From an uncultured Verrucomicrobiota bacterium (GTDB lineage Bacteria; Verrucomicrobiota; Verrucomicrobiia; Limisphaerales; UBA9464): 47,184 nucleotides of DNA. The position numbers and the translations under genes were made by a program. The DNA is taken from contig CAIJLV010000106.1 of assembly GCA_903821635.1 (NCBI GenBank), positions 1 through 47,184 on the forward strand, in the 5' to 3' direction. Each line of letters starts with the position of its first letter. Positions within the stretch are counted from its first letter, which is position 1. Positions 36,049-45,339 of the stretch are shown here, in pieces. The notes under the pieces are model-generated. The model searched no databases. It saw only the letters and a list, made by a program, of their open reading frames with translations, and was not told the origin of the DNA.

Positions 36049-37194
36049 ATGGAAGCGACTTCGGCGCTCAAGCGCACCCCTCTCTTCGCCGCCCACCAAC
36101 GGCTCGGCGGCAAAGTCATCGAATTCGGTGGCTGGGAAATGCCGGTGCAATATTCGTCCATCGTGGATGAGCATAATTGTGTCCGCCGCGCCGCCGGCAT
36201 CTTCGACATCTGCCACATGGGTGAGGCTCTCGTCACTGGCCCGGGGGCTGAGGCGTTCCTGAACGAGACGCTGACCAATGACGTCCGCAAACTCGCGGTC
36301 GGCGGCGGCCAATATTCCCAGATGTGCAACGAGCGCGGCGGCACCATCGACGATCTCTACGTCTATCGCCTCGCCCCCCTGGAGTTCTTGCTGATCATCA
36401 ACGCCAGCCGCATTGAGGTCGATATCGCCTGGTTGCAAGACCGGCTCTGCGCCTCCGCCCATCGGTCGGGGGTGATCTTTGAGAATGCGTCCGGCCGGTT
36501 GGGCGCCGTGGCGATTCAAGGCCCGCGGGTCGCGGATTTCGTGAACCTTCTTTTCACCGGTCCGTCGCTGGCTGGAACCGCGGTCGCCGCCGCCACCGAA
36601 CTGAAGAAGAACCAGATCGGCGCTTGGAATTGGAACGGCCAACGCCTCTGGGTCGCCCGCACCGGTTACACGGGGGAAGACGGCTTCGAAGTCGTGGCGC
36701 CCGCCGAGATCATTGAAGACCTCTGGACCAAGACGCTGGCCGTCGGCCATGTCGGCTGCCTCCAGCCCTGTGGTTTGGGCGCCCGGGACACCTTGCGCAC
36801 CGAGGTGTGTTATCCGCTCTACGGGCATGAGCTGGATGAAAACACCTCGCCCATCGAAGCCGGCCTAGGCTTCTTCGTTGCGTTCGACAAAGGCGAGTTC
36901 GTGGGCCGGTCGGCCTTGCTCGAACAGAAGACCCAAGGCCCCGGAAAAAAGTCGGTGGCGTTTCGCATGACCGACAAGTCGCCCCCCCCGCGGCCCAGTT
37001 ACGGCATCTTCAGCGAGGGCGTGAAAGTCGGCGACGTCGTCAGCGGCACCCAGAGTCCGTCGCTGAACGTGGGCATCGGTCTCGGTTATGTGCCGCCGGG
37101 GTTGGCCCTGCCGGGCACCCGGATCGAGATCGAAATCCGCGGCCGTCGCTTCGCCGCCGAGGTGGTCAAGAAGCCGATCTACCGGAAAGCCTGA
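36049..37194 (+). CDS. gcvT: Glycine cleavage system T protein (aminomethyltransferase)
   Basis: Transfers the methylene group from the aminomethylated H protein to tetrahydrofolate and releases ammonia, in the cytoplasm. At 381 residues it has the usual layout: RTPLFAAHQRLGGKVIEFGG, MPVQYSSIVDEHNCVR, the FDICHMGEA folate site, TNDVRKLAVGGGQYSQMCN, and the C-terminal barrel with TGYTGEDGFEV. gcvH and gcvP, often next to it, are not in the window. I see no glycine riboswitch in the 125 bases upstream. The radical SAM gene follows after 33 bases. Confidence 0.95.
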   Translation: MEATSALKRTPLFAAHQRLGGKVIEFGGWEMPVQYSSIVDEHNCVRRAAGIFDICHMGEALVTGPGAEAFLNETLTNDVRKLAVGGGQYSQMCNERGGTIDDLYVYRLAPLEFLLIINASRIEVDIAWLQDRLCASAHRSGVIFENASGRLGAVAIQGPRVADFVNLLFTGPSLAGTAVAAATELKKNQIGAWNWNGQRLWVARTGYTGEDGFEVVAPAEIIEDLWTKTLAVGHVGCLQPCGLGARDTLRTEVCYPLYGHELDENTSPIEAGLGFFVAFDKGEFVGRSALLEQKTQGPGKKSVAFRMTDKSPPPRPSYGIFSEGVKVGDVVSGTQSPSLNVGIGLGYVPPGLALPGTRIEIEIRGRRFAAEVVKKPIYRKA

Positions 37195-37227
37195 GCGGTA
37201 ACCGGCGGCCTTTCGGTCGCCCGACCT

Positions 37228-38805
37228 ATGCCGGACATCCTGCTTGCCACGCTCAACGCCAAGTTCATTCACGCGGCGTTTGGGCTGCGTTATCTGTATG
37301 CGAACCTTGGCGATTTGCAGCCCCGCGCCGCCCTCGCCGAGTTCGACATCAATCAGAAGCCTATCGAGATCGCCGAGGCGATTCTGGCGCGGGAGCCGCG
37401 GATCCTGGGGCTCGGCATCTACATCTGGAATGTGCGCCCGGCGACGGAACTGGTCGGCATCCTGAAGCGGGCGCGCCCGGACCTGACGATCATTCTCGGC
37501 GGCCCGGAGGTCAGCTACGAGCCGGACGAGCAGGAGATCGTTCGGCTTGCGGATCACGTGATTACCGGCGAGGCGGACCTGAAGTTTGCCGAGGTCTGCC
37601 TCGGGTTGCTGGAGCCAACCGCAGCGGCGGCCCCTTGGCCCAAGCTGATCGCGGCTGAGCTACCCGACCTGAATCAGCTCGCGTTGCCTTACGATTATTA
37701 TGACGCCCGCGACGTGGCTCACCGCGTCATCTACGTCGAAGCGTCGCGCGGCTGTCCGTTTACTTGCGAGTTCTGCCTCTCGTCGCTCGATATTCCGGTG
37801 CGACAATTCCCGCTCGACCGCTTTCTTGGCGCCCTGCAGCGCTTGCTCGACCGCGGCGTGACGCAGTTCAAGTTCGTGGACCGGACCTTCAACCTGCATC
37901 TGCCCACCAGCACGGCGATCCTGCGTTTTTTCCTCCAGCGTTGGCGGCCGGGTTTGTTCATCCACTTCGAGTTGGTGCCCGACCGGTTGCCGGAACCGCT
38001 CCGGGAACTCATCGCGCAATTTCCGCCCGGCGCCCTCCAGTTTGAAGTCGGTCTGCAAACGCTGAATGAAGACGTGGAACAACTCATCAGCCGCCGCCAG
38101 AACCACGCGCGGCTCGACGAAAACTTCCGCTGGCTGCGCGCCCACAGCGGCGTCCATCTCCACGCCGATTTGATTGCGGGTTTGCCCGGCGAATCGCTTG
38201 CCAGTTTTGGGGCCGGCTTCGACCGATTGCTCGCGCTCGGTCCGCAGGAGATCCAAGTCGGCATCCTCAAGCGGCTGCGCGGCACGCCCATCATTCGGCA
38301 CGACGCCGAGTGGGCGATGGCCTACAGCCCGCATCCGCCCTACGAGGTGCTCCAAACCCGGCACATGGACTTTGCGACCTTGGGTCGAATGCGGCGCTTC
38401 GCTAGCTTCTGGGACATTTACGGGAACAGCGGCAACTTCACCGAGACGCTGCCGCTGCTGTGGTTGGTCCCGCTGACCGCTCCGGCGTCGCCCTTCCAGT
38501 CATTTCTCGCCTTCAGCGACTGGCTGCACGGGCAGGGGGTGAAAACCAGCGGCATTGCGCTCATCCGCCAATACGAATTGCTGTGGCAATATCTCTGCGC
38601 TCAACCCGCCCGCACCAGTGAAGTCATTGGTCCGGTGATGCAGCGCGACTACGCCCGAGGCGGCCGCAAGGACGTGCCCGCGTGGTTGGGCGGTGGATCG
38701 GTCGAGCGGCCCAAGGGCGGCGGCAAGAGCGCCTTACCGAAGCGCCAAGCTCGGCATCTGGCGGAAGGCGTTTTGCCCGTCGCGCCCGTGGACAAGGCGG
38801 TGTAA
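37228..38805 (+). CDS. B12-binding domain radical SAM protein
   Basis: A 525-residue protein. Residues 1-140 form a cobalamin-binding-like Rossmann domain (DILLATLNAKFIHAAFGLR, ILGGPEVSYEPDEQE). The radical SAM cluster motif is Cys176-x3-Cys180-x2-Cys183 in RGCPFTCEFCLSS, followed by the barrel (RTFNLHLPT, FEVGLQTLNED, HADLIAGLPGES). The C-terminal 150 residues resemble DUF4080. These proteins are abundant and their substrates are unknown. The last 50 residues (from about RGGRKDVPAWLGG) are basic and low-complexity. Probably co-transcribed with gcvT. Confidence 0.9.
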   Translation: MPDILLATLNAKFIHAAFGLRYLYANLGDLQPRAALAEFDINQKPIEIAEAILAREPRILGLGIYIWNVRPATELVGILKRARPDLTIILGGPEVSYEPDEQEIVRLADHVITGEADLKFAEVCLGLLEPTAAAAPWPKLIAAELPDLNQLALPYDYYDARDVAHRVIYVEASRGCPFTCEFCLSSLDIPVRQFPLDRFLGALQRLLDRGVTQFKFVDRTFNLHLPTSTAILRFFLQRWRPGLFIHFELVPDRLPEPLRELIAQFPPGALQFEVGLQTLNEDVEQLISRRQNHARLDENFRWLRAHSGVHLHADLIAGLPGESLASFGAGFDRLLALGPQEIQVGILKRLRGTPIIRHDAEWAMAYSPHPPYEVLQTRHMDFATLGRMRRFASFWDIYGNSGNFTETLPLLWLVPLTAPASPFQSFLAFSDWLHGQGVKTSGIALIRQYELLWQYLCAQPARTSEVIGPVMQRDYARGGRKDVPAWLGGGSVERPKGGGKSALPKRQARHLAEGVLPVAPVDKAV

Positions 38806-38818
38806 CCATTTAGCCACT

Positions 38819-38841
38819 AGCCAGCGTGTGGGCGGCTGGCT
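38819..38841. terminator. Small hairpin between convergent genes
   Basis: Seven-bp arms (38819-38825, 38835-38841) with a 9-base loop in the 36-base gap between the radical SAM gene (plus) and the SRPBCC gene (minus). Position fits a shared terminator, but there is no T-run on either side. Confidence 0.35.
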
Positions 38842-39297
38842 TCAAGGGTGACGGGCCCAGTTGAGAAAGACGTAGCGGTGCACGCCTTTCGTCCCCAACC
38901 ACATCAAGGCGGCCTTCAACCACCGGCCGGGACCAATTATTTCAATCCGGGTGGTTCGGGTAATTCGGGTGGCGTTGGCGCCCACGGTTGCCAGCACGAA
39001 TTCCTCGGCGATGCCAGCCACGCAGGGGCGAAAATATACCGTCGTGGATTCCATCTCAAAGCGAAGGCACTGCGGCGCTTCCCAGTGGGTGATTCGCTGC
39101 TGAATCAAGCCGCGATCCGAGACGCATTCACGCCGTTGACCGACGCCTCCGTGCCCCTTAGGAAGCCGGCACTCTACCGGCTTGGGAATGCCAAACCAAA
39201 ACAGCCACGGCCGGCGGACCTCCATTTTGGACGCACACAGGAGCGGCCAGAGCACGGCCGGCGGTTTGCCGATGAGCGTTGAAGTTTGCACGCGCAT
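38842..39297 (-). CDS. SRPBCC-like (START/polyketide cyclase fold) protein
   Basis: A 151-residue protein starting MRVQTSTLIGKPPAVLWPLL, where the pattern of a strand followed by P-x-x-LWPLL is typical for SRPBCC proteins, which have a deep hydrophobic ligand pocket. Later parts (ITHWEAPQCLRFEMES, TRTTRIEI) fit the beta strands, and the C-terminal segment from PGRWLKAALMWLG fits the long closing helix. No ligand can be assigned. The start ATG at 39297 is seven bases after the purN stop, so the two are one transcript. Confidence 0.65.
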   Translation of the reverse strand: MRVQTSTLIGKPPAVLWPLLCASKMEVRRPWLFWFGIPKPVECRLPKGHGGVGQRRECVSDRGLIQQRITHWEAPQCLRFEMESTTVYFRPCVAGIAEEFVLATVGANATRITRTTRIEIIGPGRWLKAALMWLGTKGVHRYVFLNWARHP

Positions 39298-39304
39298 GGG
39301 CGGC

Positions 39305-39934
39305 TTATCCCGCAAACCCACTCGTCAGCCGACCCCGGACCTTGACGTCGCCCCGGGCGATGGCGGCGATGGCCGCGGGATACAGTTCGCGTTCCGCAAG
39401 TTGGATGCGGGCATGCAGCGACTCCGCAGTGTCGCCATCCAGCACGGGCACGGCGCGTTGGCCGATGATTGGGCCAGTATCCACTCCCTGATCGACATAA
39501 TGCACGGTGCAACCGGTGAACTTCACGCCGTAGTCCAAAGCTTGTTTCCACGCGGCCAATCCGGGAAACGACGGCAGTAGCGAGGGGTGAATGTTCACCA
39601 CGCGGCCCTCGAAGGCGCGGAGGAATTCGCCCTTCAGAATCCGCATGAACCCGGCGAGCACGACCAAGTCCACCTGCGCTTCCCGCAAGGCGCCCAAATA
39701 GGCGGCCTCGGCGGCTTCATCCAGTTTGGTCCGAAATTTTCCCGGCGGCAGGTAGCGGGCCGGAAATCCGCGAACGGAGGCGTGCCCCAGGATGCCCGCG
39801 CCTTCGACGTCACTGAGCACGAGCGCGACTTCGGCTGGCAACTGCCCGGCGGCGAGGGCATCGGCGAGGGCGACGAAGTTGGACCCTTTGCCTGAGCCCA
39901 GCACACCGATTCGAAACGGACGGTTTGACGACAC
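39305..39934 (-). CDS. purN: Phosphoribosylglycinamide formyltransferase
   Basis: Transfers formyl from 10-formyl-THF to GAR, the third step of purine synthesis, in the cytoplasm. With a GTG start at 39934 ([20 protein letters not shown]) it has 209 residues, the usual size; the frame stays open far upstream but without similarity. The catalytic residues are visible: Asn and His in [12 protein letters not shown] and Asp in [11 protein letters not shown]. The ribose-phosphate loop is GSGKGSNF. Divergent from the glycosyltransferase at 40041. Confidence 0.94.
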   Translation of the reverse strand: MSSNRPFRIGVLGSGKGSNFVALADALAAGQLPAEVALVLSDVEGAGILGHASVRGFPARYLPPGKFRTKLDEAAEAAYLGALREAQVDLVVLAGFMRILKGEFLRAFEGRVVNIHPSLLPSFPGLAAWKQALDYGVKFTGCTVHYVDQGVDTGPIIGQRAVPVLDGDTAESLHARIQLAERELYPAAIAAIARGDVKVRGRLTSGFAG

Positions 39935-40040
39935 GGGCCAGCGTAGGCACGCCGACCGGTCCGGCCTCAAGGCGGGAAAATCCAACTGTGGCTTGCGTCG
40001 GTGTTTGCCGACCGGCGACAAACCGCATGTGTTGCTGGTT

Positions 40041-41177
40041 ATGTTGTTCGGCGGCTTGGCGTTGTTGAGCGCGATCCTCTTCGGATGGCAGCTCGCCGTG
40101 GCTCGTGAATTTCCGCTGCACCGCCGGCTCGCCCCACCGACGCACTTTCCTGGAGTTTCGCTGCTCAAGCCGCTCAAGGGTGCCGACGACTTTACGGCCG
40201 CCTGTCTGCGCACTTGGCTGGCCCAAGACTACGCGGGGCCGGTGGAAATTCTCTTCGGCGTCGCCGAACCCACGGACCCAGCCTGTGGCGTCGTGCTGGA
40301 GTTGCTGAAGGAATTTCCCGAGGCCGACGCTCGCCTCGTGTTCTGTCCCGACCGCGGCGCCGCCAACGCCAAGGTGGGCATCCTGAGTCGGCTCGAAGCC
40401 GAAGCGCGCCACGGGGTCTTGGTCGTGAGCGATGCCGATGTCGCGGCGTCGCCCGACCTGGTGGCCCAGTTGGTGAAGCAGTTGGAAGTTCCCGAGGTCG
40501 GGTTGGTGACGTGCCCGTATCGCACGGCCAATCCAGAAACGGTGCCGATGCGGCTGGAGGCCGTCGCCGTGAACGCTGACTTCTGGAGCCAAGTGTTGCA
40601 GGCGCGTGCGCTCGGCCCCCAGAGCTTTGCCTTGGGTGCAACCATGGCCCTGAGTCGGGCGAAACTGGAGGCGGTCGGCGGATTTGCCGCGCTGGAACAA
40701 TTTCTCGCCGATGACTTCCTGCTGGGCCGGCGGGTGGTGGCGACGGGCAGCACCATCGCGCTCAGTTCAGTCGTGGTGGATTGCTGGGATCCGCCCCAGG
40801 ATTTCGTCGCCGTGTGGCACCATCAATTGCGCTGGGCGCGCACGATCCGCACCTGCCTGCCGCGTGAATTTGCCGCGAGCCTCCTTAACAATGTGACGCT
40901 CTGGGCCTTTGCCCTCGATGCCGCTGCGCGCGCAAATCACTGGGCCGTCGGTTCCTATTTTGCCGGGCTGATTCTGCTTTGCCGAATCGTGGGAGCCGGG
41001 TGGTTGCAGCGCCGGATGGGCGTCGCGGCTGGATTCTGGGCGAGCTTCCTTTTGGTGCCAGCGAAGGATTTGCTGAACGTGGCGTTGTGGGTCGCCGCTT
41101 TTGCGGGCAACCGGGTGACGTGGCGTGGCGTTGATTACGCGGTGGCCACCGACGGCCGATTGCCGCGGCTCAGCTAA
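40041..41177 (+). CDS. HpnI-like / ceramide glucosyltransferase-like GT21 protein
   Basis: A 378-residue membrane glycosyltransferase. One N-terminal helix ([16 protein letters not shown]), a GT-A domain with [23 protein letters not shown] (metal-binding Asp pair) and a final [11 protein letters not shown] in the place of the (Q/R)xxRW motif, then two to three C-terminal helices. This is the pattern of HpnI, which adds GlcNAc to bacteriohopanetetrol, and of ceramide glucosyltransferases. No hopanoid or sphingolipid genes are in the window, so the acceptor is open. ATG 40041 is my choice; a GTG at 40029 is possible. Confidence 0.82.
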   Translation: MLFGGLALLSAILFGWQLAVAREFPLHRRLAPPTHFPGVSLLKPLKGADDFTAACLRTWLAQDYAGPVEILFGVAEPTDPACGVVLELLKEFPEADARLVFCPDRGAANAKVGILSRLEAEARHGVLVVSDADVAASPDLVAQLVKQLEVPEVGLVTCPYRTANPETVPMRLEAVAVNADFWSQVLQARALGPQSFALGATMALSRAKLEAVGGFAALEQFLADDFLLGRRVVATGSTIALSSVVVDCWDPPQDFVAVWHHQLRWARTIRTCLPREFAASLLNNVTLWAFALDAAARANHWAVGSYFAGLILLCRIVGAGWLQRRMGVAAGFWASFLLVPAKDLLNVALWVAAFAGNRVTWRGVDYAVATDGRLPRLS

Positions 41178-41206
41178 GCCCGCGGTCAATCGGCCCGCCG
41201 TCCCGC

Positions 41207-42517
41207 TTACCAAACCCGCGCCCAGAGCAGTTTCAGGTAGCGGCTCTCCAAGCAATTGGACATCACTGGATGGTCAGCCCCGGCCCCGGTGCGGTCGAGG
41301 AACTGTAGTTTGCGGCCCACGCGGTGGGCACTGCGAATGGCCATCTGTTCAAACTCGCCCGAGCTGAGCTGGCCCGAGCAGGAGCACGTCACTAGCAGGC
41401 CGCCGGGTTTGGTGATGACCATGCCCAGGGAATTGAGGTCTTCGTATTTCAACATGCCCTCGGCGAAGACCTCTTCGTCGCGACCGTCGATGAGCTTGGG
41501 CGGATCCAGCACTACCACGTCGAATTTCTTGCCGTCCTTCCGCATCTGCCGGGCGTAGCTGAAGGCGTCGCAATGCACCCATTCGATGCGGGTCTGGTTC
41601 AGGTTGGCGTTGCGCTTGGCTTGGTCGATGGCGTTTTCGTCGAGGTCCACAGCGGTGACTTCGGCGGCGCCGCCGAGTTGCTTCGCGGCGAGGGCAAAGC
41701 CGCCAGTGTAGCAGCACAGGTCAAGCACTTCGGCGTCCTTGCACCAACGAGTCAGGGCGCGGCGGTTCTCGCGTTGATCGCAGAAGAAGCCTGTTTTGTG
41801 GCCCGTGGCGAAGTTCACTTCGTAGCGGATACCGTGTTCGCGGATCTTCACGGTGCGGACTTCGTCAGAAGCGATTTCACCGACCCGGATGCTTTCGTGT
41901 TTGGCCACGGGATGATCGACTTCGATCACGGTGCGGGTCGTGCCCAACCGGGCCTTGAGGTGGGCGAGGACGGTCGGCAGACGCTGCCAAATGCCGAGGC
42001 TGTGGATTTGAACGCTGAGCACTTCAGCAAACTTATCCACCACCAGCCCGCTCAGGCCGTCGCCGTCGGAGTGGATCACCCGAAAGGCATCGGTTTGCGC
42101 GGGCAGGTCGAGCACCTTGAGTCGCAGGTCCAGTGCGCGGTCGATGAGCGCAATAAAGTCAGCCTCACCAAACGCGTCGTCGCCGTGATGGATCACCCGC
42201 AGCGGCACGCGGGCGAGGGGGTTGAACAACCCGTGGCCGAAGGGGCGGCCGTTTTTGTCGATGACGGTGACCAGATTGCCCGGCTTCGCGTCGGGCGAAA
42301 CCGCGCCGACCATGGCGGGATAGATGGCCGGGGCGTAGCTGAAGGTCTTCATCTGCACCCACGGCTTGGGCCAGTGCTCACTGCCCTCGGGTGCGGCCTT
42401 GGGTCGGATACCGCCGGCGGGGCGGGGAAAGGGGCGGGGCCAGCCGCCGCCCGGCCCCTCCCGACGGGGGGGAGAGGTGTAGGAACCGGGCCGGGAGCGC
42501 GAATAACCATCGTTCAT
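41207..42517 (-). CDS. RlmI-type class I rRNA methyltransferase with odd N-terminus
   Basis: A 436-residue SAM-dependent methyltransferase of the RlmI/RlmK family, which makes 5-methylcytosine in 23S rRNA. A PUA-type domain is at about 52-130 (NLVTVIDKNGRPFGHGLFN), then the EEHUD-like middle part (FRVIHSDGDGLSGLVVDKF) and the methyltransferase domain (DLCCYTGGFALAA, VVLDPPKL, and TCSCSGQL with the catalytic Cys). The first 50 residues from ATG 42517 are unusual: Pro/Arg/Gly-rich, encoded by a GC-rich stretch (about 42421-42500) that looks like an intergenic repeat. Family similarity starts at KPWVQMKTFSY (51), so the true start must be upstream of 42364 and no other good start is available. 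Confidence 0.88.
   Translation of the reverse strand: MNDGYSRSRPGSYTSPPRREGPGGGWPRPFPRPAGGIRPKAAPEGSEHWPKPWVQMKTFSYAPAIYPAMVGAVSPDAKPGNLVTVIDKNGRPFGHGLFNPLARVPLRVIHHGDDAFGEADFIALIDRALDLRLKVLDLPAQTDAFRVIHSDGDGLSGLVVDKFAEVLSVQIHSLGIWQRLPTVLAHLKARLGTTRTVIEVDHPVAKHESIRVGEIASDEVRTVKIREHGIRYEVNFATGHKTGFFCDQRENRRALTRWCKDAEVLDLCCYTGGFALAAKQLGGAAEVTAVDLDENAIDQAKRNANLNQTRIEWVHCDAFSYARQMRKDGKKFDVVVLDPPKLIDGRDEEVFAEGMLKYEDLNSLGMVITKPGGLLVTCSCSGQLSSGEFEQMAIRSAHRVGRKLQFLDRTGAGADHPVMSNCLESRYLKLLWARVW
42421..42500. repeat. GC-rich repeat-like stretch within the start of the methyltransferase gene
   Basis: About 80 bases of runs of G and C (GGCGGGGAAAGGGGCGGGG, CGACGGGGGGGAGAGG). In one minus-strand frame it reads FLHLSPPSGGAGR, a phrase I know from mis-annotated intergenic repeats in many high-GC bacteria (HLSPPSGGEGR); in the methyltransferase frame it reads TSPPRREGPGGGW. 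I infer a dispersed intergenic repeat that has become coding. No second copy is in this window. Confidence 0.5.
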
Positions 42518-43160
42518 CGGGTGAGGCGTAACGGCATTGCCCCCTGTGGAGCAATGCGGAAGTCAGGATAATCAACTTCGGGGTGGTCTGGTTTCAGGCA
42601 CTTGCAGGCCGGATAAAGCGAGGTGAGTTTGCCGGGGGAAAGATCCCGCCACCGCCTCGCGCACCTTGCATACCTCGATTTCTTCGGCGGGGCCGGAGGC
42701 GCTTGGAGGGCTCCGGCTGTGAAGTGCTCCCCAAGGAATGGACTCCGCGGTTGGGTTAGGAAAACCACGGGTGTAAAAACGGTCGAGAAGCCGCGCCGGC
42801 CTAGTGTGGAGCGCAAGGTTAAGGTGGTGCTTGGTTCACGGGGTAGAATCAGGATTCCGGTGGGGTCATCGAAGTCGAGGGTGTCGGCGGTGATAGCAGC
42901 GACGTTTTTTGGCCGGTAGCCCCTTCGGATCCATTGCGAGCCCCGAGGCGGGCAGGGTGTTTGGGTGTTGAGTCTGACCCAAGGCAGCTTTGCTTCGCTG
43001 GAGCAGCGGTTCAGAGCCGAAAAGCTGCGCCGCCGTTCATTTTTCAGACCCGCTTCGGGCTCGGGTTGGCGCGTCGAGTTCATGTTGAATGGGACACAAA
43101 AAAGCCCACGGCCAAAGGCCGTGGGCAAGTATCGGGGAACCGACGGGGCGAACTAGTCGC
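42518..43160. other. 643-base gene-poor stretch with one doubtful ORF
   Basis: The only sizeable frame runs on the minus strand from ATG 43083 to a TGA at 42514 (189 residues) and overlaps the methyltransferase start by ATGA. Its protein is rich in Arg, Pro and Ser without a regular fold pattern, has no motif I know, and its third codon positions are less GC-biased than in neighbouring genes. I do not call it a gene. It may be a decayed or dispersed element. The terminator of the oxidoreductase gene (43098-43126) is at the right end. Confidence 0.5.
43098..43126 (-). terminator. Intrinsic terminator of the Gfo/Idh/MocA gene
   Basis: Perfect 10-bp stem (43104-43113 and 43117-43126) with loop AAA in plus orientation, followed on the minus strand by six T. 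It lies 35 bases after the stop of the oxidoreductase gene. Confidence 0.9.
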
Positions 43161-44546
43161 TCAGTATTCTCGGGTCTTGTTGACGCCGGGCTGCGGCACG
43201 GGATAGCGACCGTTGGCGTCGGCCAGCACTGGAGCCGGGGAGTTCAAGGTCAGTTTGTCCAAGTCGGGCGCGAGTTCGTGGGTGTCATTCCACATTTCAT
43301 CGTAGGTGATGACTTGGCCGGTATGGGCGGCTTTGCGTCCCATGGTGGCCACGAGGCTGGCTTGCACACCGCGCTTGACCTCGTTGTAGGGCGTGTTGTT
43401 CCGGATGGCGTTCACGAGGTCCTGCCATTCGACCTGATACGGATCCAGCTCGGGGCCTTCCTTCGGGGAACGCCAAGCGATTTCGGAATTGGTCATCTTG
43501 TGGCCCTTGTAGATGCGGGCACCCGACGGCCAGTGAGAGTTCGAGGAGATGACGGCGAGGGATTTGGAGCCGTGGGCGAAGCTGGCGAATTCGTCGTGGC
43601 ACCCCGCCATGCAGCGGCCGTAGAAGAACATCTTCGTGCCGTCCTTGAAGGTGTATTCGCAGGAGTAGTTGTCGAAGTTCTGGTCGACGTTGTCGCCGCG
43701 GAAATGGCGGCCGCCGGAGGCCTGCACTTCGACCGGCCAATCGTTTTTCATCCAGCAGCACTCGTCGATGTTGTGGATGTAGTAATCGTTGAAGCAGCCG
43801 CCGGAGGCCCAGATGAAGCTGTGGAAGCGGCGAATCTGATAGAGCAGTTCGTTTTCGCCTTCGGGCTTGCGGGTGGAGAAGGCCGACGCGACCGGGCCGT
43901 GCATGCGGTAGCCACGCAGAGCGATGATTTCACCGATCTCGCCGTCGCGGATGCGGTTGAAGAGGCCCTGACGGGTTTTGCAATGGCGGATCATCAAACC
44001 GACGCCGACCTTGAGGCCTTTGGCATCCGCTTGGTCGGAGAGTTCGAACATGCGCCGGGCGCTGGGTCCGTCCACGGACACCGGTTTTTCCATGAACACG
44101 TGCAGGCCGCGTTCAATGGCGTATTTGAACATGACCCAGCGAAAGGCGGGGGGCGTGGTCAAAATCGCGATGTCTTTGCCGGGCCGCAGGCAGTCCATGG
44201 CCTTCTTGTAGCCGTCGAAACCGATGAACTTGCGCTCTTCCGGCACATCGACTTTTTCGCCGAATTGGCCCTTTAAGCCCTCGTAAGCGGACTTGAGACG
44301 ATTCTCCGCCACGTCGGCCATGGCCACGAGTTTCATCGGGGCGGTTTCCACCCGCAGGGCGTTGGCCGTCGCGCCAGTGCCCCGGCCGCCGGGCCCCATG
44401 ACGGCGACCTGCATGGTGTTGTCTTCCGCCGCGAATACGTGGGGCAGCGTCACGCCGGCCAACGCGCCAGTGGCGGCAATGGCTCCGGTCTGTTTGAGAA
44501 AGCCACGACGGGACGTGGCATTCGTCGTTGAAGGGGAATCGTGCAT
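43161..44546 (-). CDS. Tat-exported Gfo/Idh/MocA family oxidoreductase
   Basis: A 461-residue NAD(P)-dependent dehydrogenase-like protein. The N-terminus TSRRGFLKQTGAIAATGA is a twin-arginine signal, so it is exported folded with its cofactor. The Rossmann domain has VAVMGPGGRGTG (about 47-58), AILTTPPAFRW and the family motif HVFMEKPVSVDG with the catalytic-region Lys; the C-terminal domain has GLMIRHCKTRQG and the ASGGCFNDYYIHNIDECC stretch. In this phylum large sets of such proteins act on sugars or sugar derivatives outside the cytoplasm; the substrate here is unknown. It is a single-gene unit with its own terminator. Confidence 0.92.
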   Translation of the reverse strand: MHDSPSTTNATSRRGFLKQTGAIAATGALAGVTLPHVFAAEDNTMQVAVMGPGGRGTGATANALRVETAPMKLVAMADVAENRLKSAYEGLKGQFGEKVDVPEERKFIGFDGYKKAMDCLRPGKDIAILTTPPAFRWVMFKYAIERGLHVFMEKPVSVDGPSARRMFELSDQADAKGLKVGVGLMIRHCKTRQGLFNRIRDGEIGEIIALRGYRMHGPVASAFSTRKPEGENELLYQIRRFHSFIWASGGCFNDYYIHNIDECCWMKNDWPVEVQASGGRHFRGDNVDQNFDNYSCEYTFKDGTKMFFYGRCMAGCHDEFASFAHGSKSLAVISSNSHWPSGARIYKGHKMTNSEIAWRSPKEGPELDPYQVEWQDLVNAIRNNTPYNEVKRGVQASLVATMGRKAAHTGQVITYDEMWNDTHELAPDLDKLTLNSPAPVLADANGRYPVPQPGVNKTREY

Positions 44547-44684
44547 AGGTGCGAAGCTTCAATGACGTCGCCGCGCCGCGTCAACTTCGAGGTTTTAGCA
44601 AACTTCTTTGAAACTCCCTTCCCGGGCCCCGGGTGCTGCCTCAGGCCGGGCCAAACTGCGCTGTGCCCGGTATTGATCAACCTT

Positions 44685-45284
44685 ATGAAGACCTCGCTCC
44701 ACCGTCTCTTCGCCGCCACGCTTGTGGGCGTCGCCGCCGTCACGACCACCCTGTTCGCCGCTGATTCCCCGGCCGGGTTTGTGGACTTTGGGCAATTCCA
44801 GCCCTCGGTCTCGGCCGACACCTTTGTCGAGGTCAAACTCAGCAGCGGGCTGCTCCAGTTGGCCGCCCAATTGACCCGCAAACATGAACCCGACGTCGCC
44901 AACCTGCTCCAACAGGTCCATTCGGTCCGGGTCAACGTGGTGGGTTTGGGTGACGACAACCGGACCGACACCCTCCAAAAAGCCACCGCCCTGCGTCGAG
45001 ATCTCGAAGGTCGCGGTTGGGAACGCATTGTGAACGCCCAGGAAAAAAACCAAGACGTCTCCGTGTTCCTGAAGACCCGCAACGCCGACACCGTGGAAGG
45101 CCTCGTCGTTACCGTGGTGGAAAATCAGCGTGAAGCCGTGTTCGTCAATATCGTGGGCGACGTGAAGGTCGATCAACTCGCCCAACTGGGAGACAAGCTC
45201 AACCTCGAACCCCTGAAGCAAGTCGGCGCCCTGATCGAGCAAAAGCCCGCGACCAAGAAACCCGCGCCCGAATCGAAAAAATGA
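44685..45284 (+). CDS. DUF4252-like secreted protein
   Basis: A 199-residue exported protein: MKTSLHRLFAATLVGVAA starts a signal peptide that ends at LFAAD. The rest fits DUF4252: FVEVKLSSGLLQLAAQL, LQQVHSVRVNVVG, GWERIVNAQEKNQDVSVFL, and VNIVGDVKVDQLAQL. The Lys/Pro-rich tail (KPATKKPAPESKK) is flexible. Function unknown. The following gene (45340) is a diverged paralogue: they share GWER-x-V-x4-E and Q-x-V-x-V spacing. Both probably form one transcript, 55 bases apart. Confidence 0.8.
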   Translation: MKTSLHRLFAATLVGVAAVTTTLFAADSPAGFVDFGQFQPSVSADTFVEVKLSSGLLQLAAQLTRKHEPDVANLLQQVHSVRVNVVGLGDDNRTDTLQKATALRRDLEGRGWERIVNAQEKNQDVSVFLKTRNADTVEGLVVTVVENQREAVFVNIVGDVKVDQLAQLGDKLNLEPLKQVGALIEQKPATKKPAPESKK

Positions 45285-45339
45285 GTCCGCTCACTCCCGA
45301 CTATTGCCCCCAACGCTTGGCCGCTTCAGCGGACTGTTT

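Noticed and set aside
43089..44276. 395-codon frame on the plus strand opposite the Gfo/Idh/MocA gene
   Set aside because: Low-complexity Val/Ala/Gly-rich product and it begins inside the terminator hairpin; a shadow.
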